6,420 nucleotides of DNA from JAAZMX01 sp035388025 (GTDB taxonomy: Bacteria; Patescibacteriota; Patescibacteriia; UBA2196; GWA2-42-15): positions 1 to 6,420 of the forward strand of contig DAOOPA010000049.1 of the NCBI GenBank assembly GCA_035388025.1, given 5' to 3'. The translations under genes were made by a program, and so were the position numbers. Positions 5,923 through 6,420 of this stretch are shown piece after piece. Within the stretch, counting starts at the first letter, position 1, and each line of letters opens with the position of its first letter. Under the pieces are notes generated by a model that saw nothing but the letters and a program-made list of their open reading frames with translations, was not told the DNA's origin and ran no database searches.

Positions 5923-5987
5923 TGCGGGGTAAATGCCACGTTGCGCTGTTAACGTAGTTGCTGGAGGTTCAATTCCTCCCCCCAGAG
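5923..5987 (+). pseudogene. Degenerate second tRNA-Asn-like sequence lacking a D-arm
   Basis: This stretch has an anticodon arm TTGCG-CTGTTAA-CGTAG (GTT at 5948-5950; two wobble pairs), a 5-nt variable loop, a perfect T-arm GGAGG-TTCAATT-CCTCC (5963-5979) with a canonical T-loop, and a 3' acceptor strand CCCCAGA with G5987. The 5' side is poor: TGCGGGG (5923-5929) pairs at only five of seven positions, and just 9 nt stand where about 16 nt of D-arm should be. It shares CGCTGTTAACG with the intact tRNA. It is most likely a tRNA-Asn pseudogene; a functional tRNA-like decoy cannot be excluded. A tmRNA is unlikely because a full anticodon arm is present. Confidence 0.6.
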
Positions 5988-6018
5988 TTGAAGGGTGAAT
6001 TTTTATTTGTTAAGGACT

Positions 6019-6043
6019 GGTTCAATCGTCCTTCGATTGAACC
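6019..6043. repeat. Hairpin repeat, TCCTT-loop orientation
   Basis: GGTTCAATCG (6019-6028) pairs perfectly with CGATTGAACC (6034-6043) around the loop TCCTT. The 15-bp core at 6021-6035 is the exact reverse complement of 171-185 near the left end. No T-run follows, so a terminator is unlikely. The following stretch to 6130 shows nothing I can assign. Confidence 0.7.
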
Positions 6044-6130
6044 TAGGGCTTGGCTAAGCAGAAAGAAGTTTGGTCGGCCGCTGGCTTGGTCTCTGGAGTG
6101 TTACTACTCATTTACCCGTATGTTTTCTTT

Positions 6131-6314
6131 GCCACTTTTTTAAAAAAAGTGGCGCAAAAATCGCCGCTGTACAAAAATTCAGTAAAATTCTACGCTTTGC
6201 CAAGTTGGCCGCCCAAAACTCGCCCCGCCGAACTCAAGGCGGGGCTCAAACAGTTGGGCAGCAAAACCTAACTTGGCTCCGCTTGAATTTTAATCTGAAT
6301 TTTTATGATGCGGC
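6131..6314. repeat. Large multi-armed nested inverted repeat
   Basis: A first hairpin, GCCACTTTTTT (6131-6141) with AAAAAAGTGGC (6143-6153), is followed by a nested palindrome with six arms in register: 6163-6167/6310-6314 (GCCGC/GCGGC), 6173-6182/6295-6304 (AAAAATTCAG/CTGAATTTTT), 6184-6190/6285-6291 (AAAATTC/GAATTTT), 6199-6206/6270-6277 (GCCAAGTT/AACTTGGC), 6211-6216/6254-6259 (GCCCAA/TTGGGC) and 6222-6229/6238-6245 (GCCCCGCC/GGCGGGGC). The short ORFs over it are not credible. It may belong to a long intergenic repeat type that I recall from other bacteria. It could be a non-autonomous mobile element or a structured RNA. Confidence 0.7.
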
Positions 6315-6368
6315 CTTATTTTATTTTTAAATGCTCGTGAAAACGCCGACTTGGAAAAGATTAATTTT

Positions 6369-6420
6369 TAAGGAGCTTGTCTAGAACAGCATAAACATTT
6401 ATGCTGATAATATGGCAAGC
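6369..6420 (-). repeat. 52-bp end repeat, right copy (inverted)
   Basis: Exact reverse complement of 4-55, running to the final base of the window, so the true repeat may be longer. It contains the same CAGCATAAA / TTTATGCTG palindrome around a 2-nt centre. Just inside the repeat the two sides differ: TTAAATTG follows the left copy and AAAATTAA follows the reverse-complemented right copy. Confidence 0.9.

Noticed and set aside
5923..5987. tmRNA 3' tRNA-like domain, because the D-arm is missing
   Set aside because: A complete anticodon arm with GTT and a loop identical to tRNA-Asn is present, and no tag reading frame precedes it.
5958..6330. Three overlapping + strand ORFs of 61-86 codons
   Set aside because: They cross the tRNA-like remnant and the large nested palindrome in three frames; the sequence is explained by repeats.
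1..6420. Composite transposon or CRISPR locus
   Set aside because: No transposase, integrase or cas gene, and no regularly spaced direct repeats; the inverted end repeats alone do not establish a mobile element.

Overview
The window looks like a short chromosomal contig from an AT-rich, small-genome bacterium, most plausibly Candidate Phyla Radiation / Patescibacteria (Parcubacteria-like). This rests on gene style only: tightly packed genes with weak or no Shine-Dalgarno sites, a lone M16 peptidase next to an AI-2E-type permease, a long unrecognised coiled-coil protein, a tRNA without an encoded CCA, and many palindromic intergenic repeats. It is an inference, since no taxonomic marker is present. 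UGA is used as a stop, so the code appears standard.

Layout. Positions 1-227 hold the left copy of a 52-bp end repeat, a GC-rich palindromic repeat and a hairpin. Positions 228-1130 hold two small unrecognised membrane-type genes one base apart; the first has an apparent frameshift in a T7 tract near its start. Positions 1131-1441 have no credible gene, only palindromic repeats and a 14-bp tandem repeat. Positions 1442-3775 are a two-gene operon: M16 zinc metallopeptidase, then AI-2E family transporter. Positions 3826-5651 are a second pair: a 529-residue coiled-coil protein and a 76-residue coiled-coil protein 5 nt downstream. All protein genes are on the + strand.

The most interesting part is 5657-5987. 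A consensus sigma-70-type promoter (TTGACA-16-TATAAT) leads almost directly into a 17-codon ORF with six Asn codons (MKKLTNNLNNNNRRRVG). Overlapping and following it are segments that can fold in two mutually exclusive ways, ending in an intrinsic terminator, as in amino-acid-biosynthesis attenuators. The next recognisable gene is tRNA-Asn(GTT). The simplest reading is a ribosome-mediated attenuator in which shortage of charged tRNA-Asn raises transcription of tRNA-Asn itself. The tRNA is flanked by a 5' tRNA-like fragment and a second GTT-anticodon tRNA-like sequence lacking a D-arm.

Positions 5988-6420 carry no credible gene. They hold a hairpin of the same family as the left-end one in opposite orientation, a large multi-armed nested inverted repeat (6131-6314), and the right copy of the 52-bp repeat, inverted relative to the left copy. 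The window starting and ending in the same repeat fits an assembly break at a dispersed repeat, although an invertible segment or terminal inverted repeats cannot be excluded.
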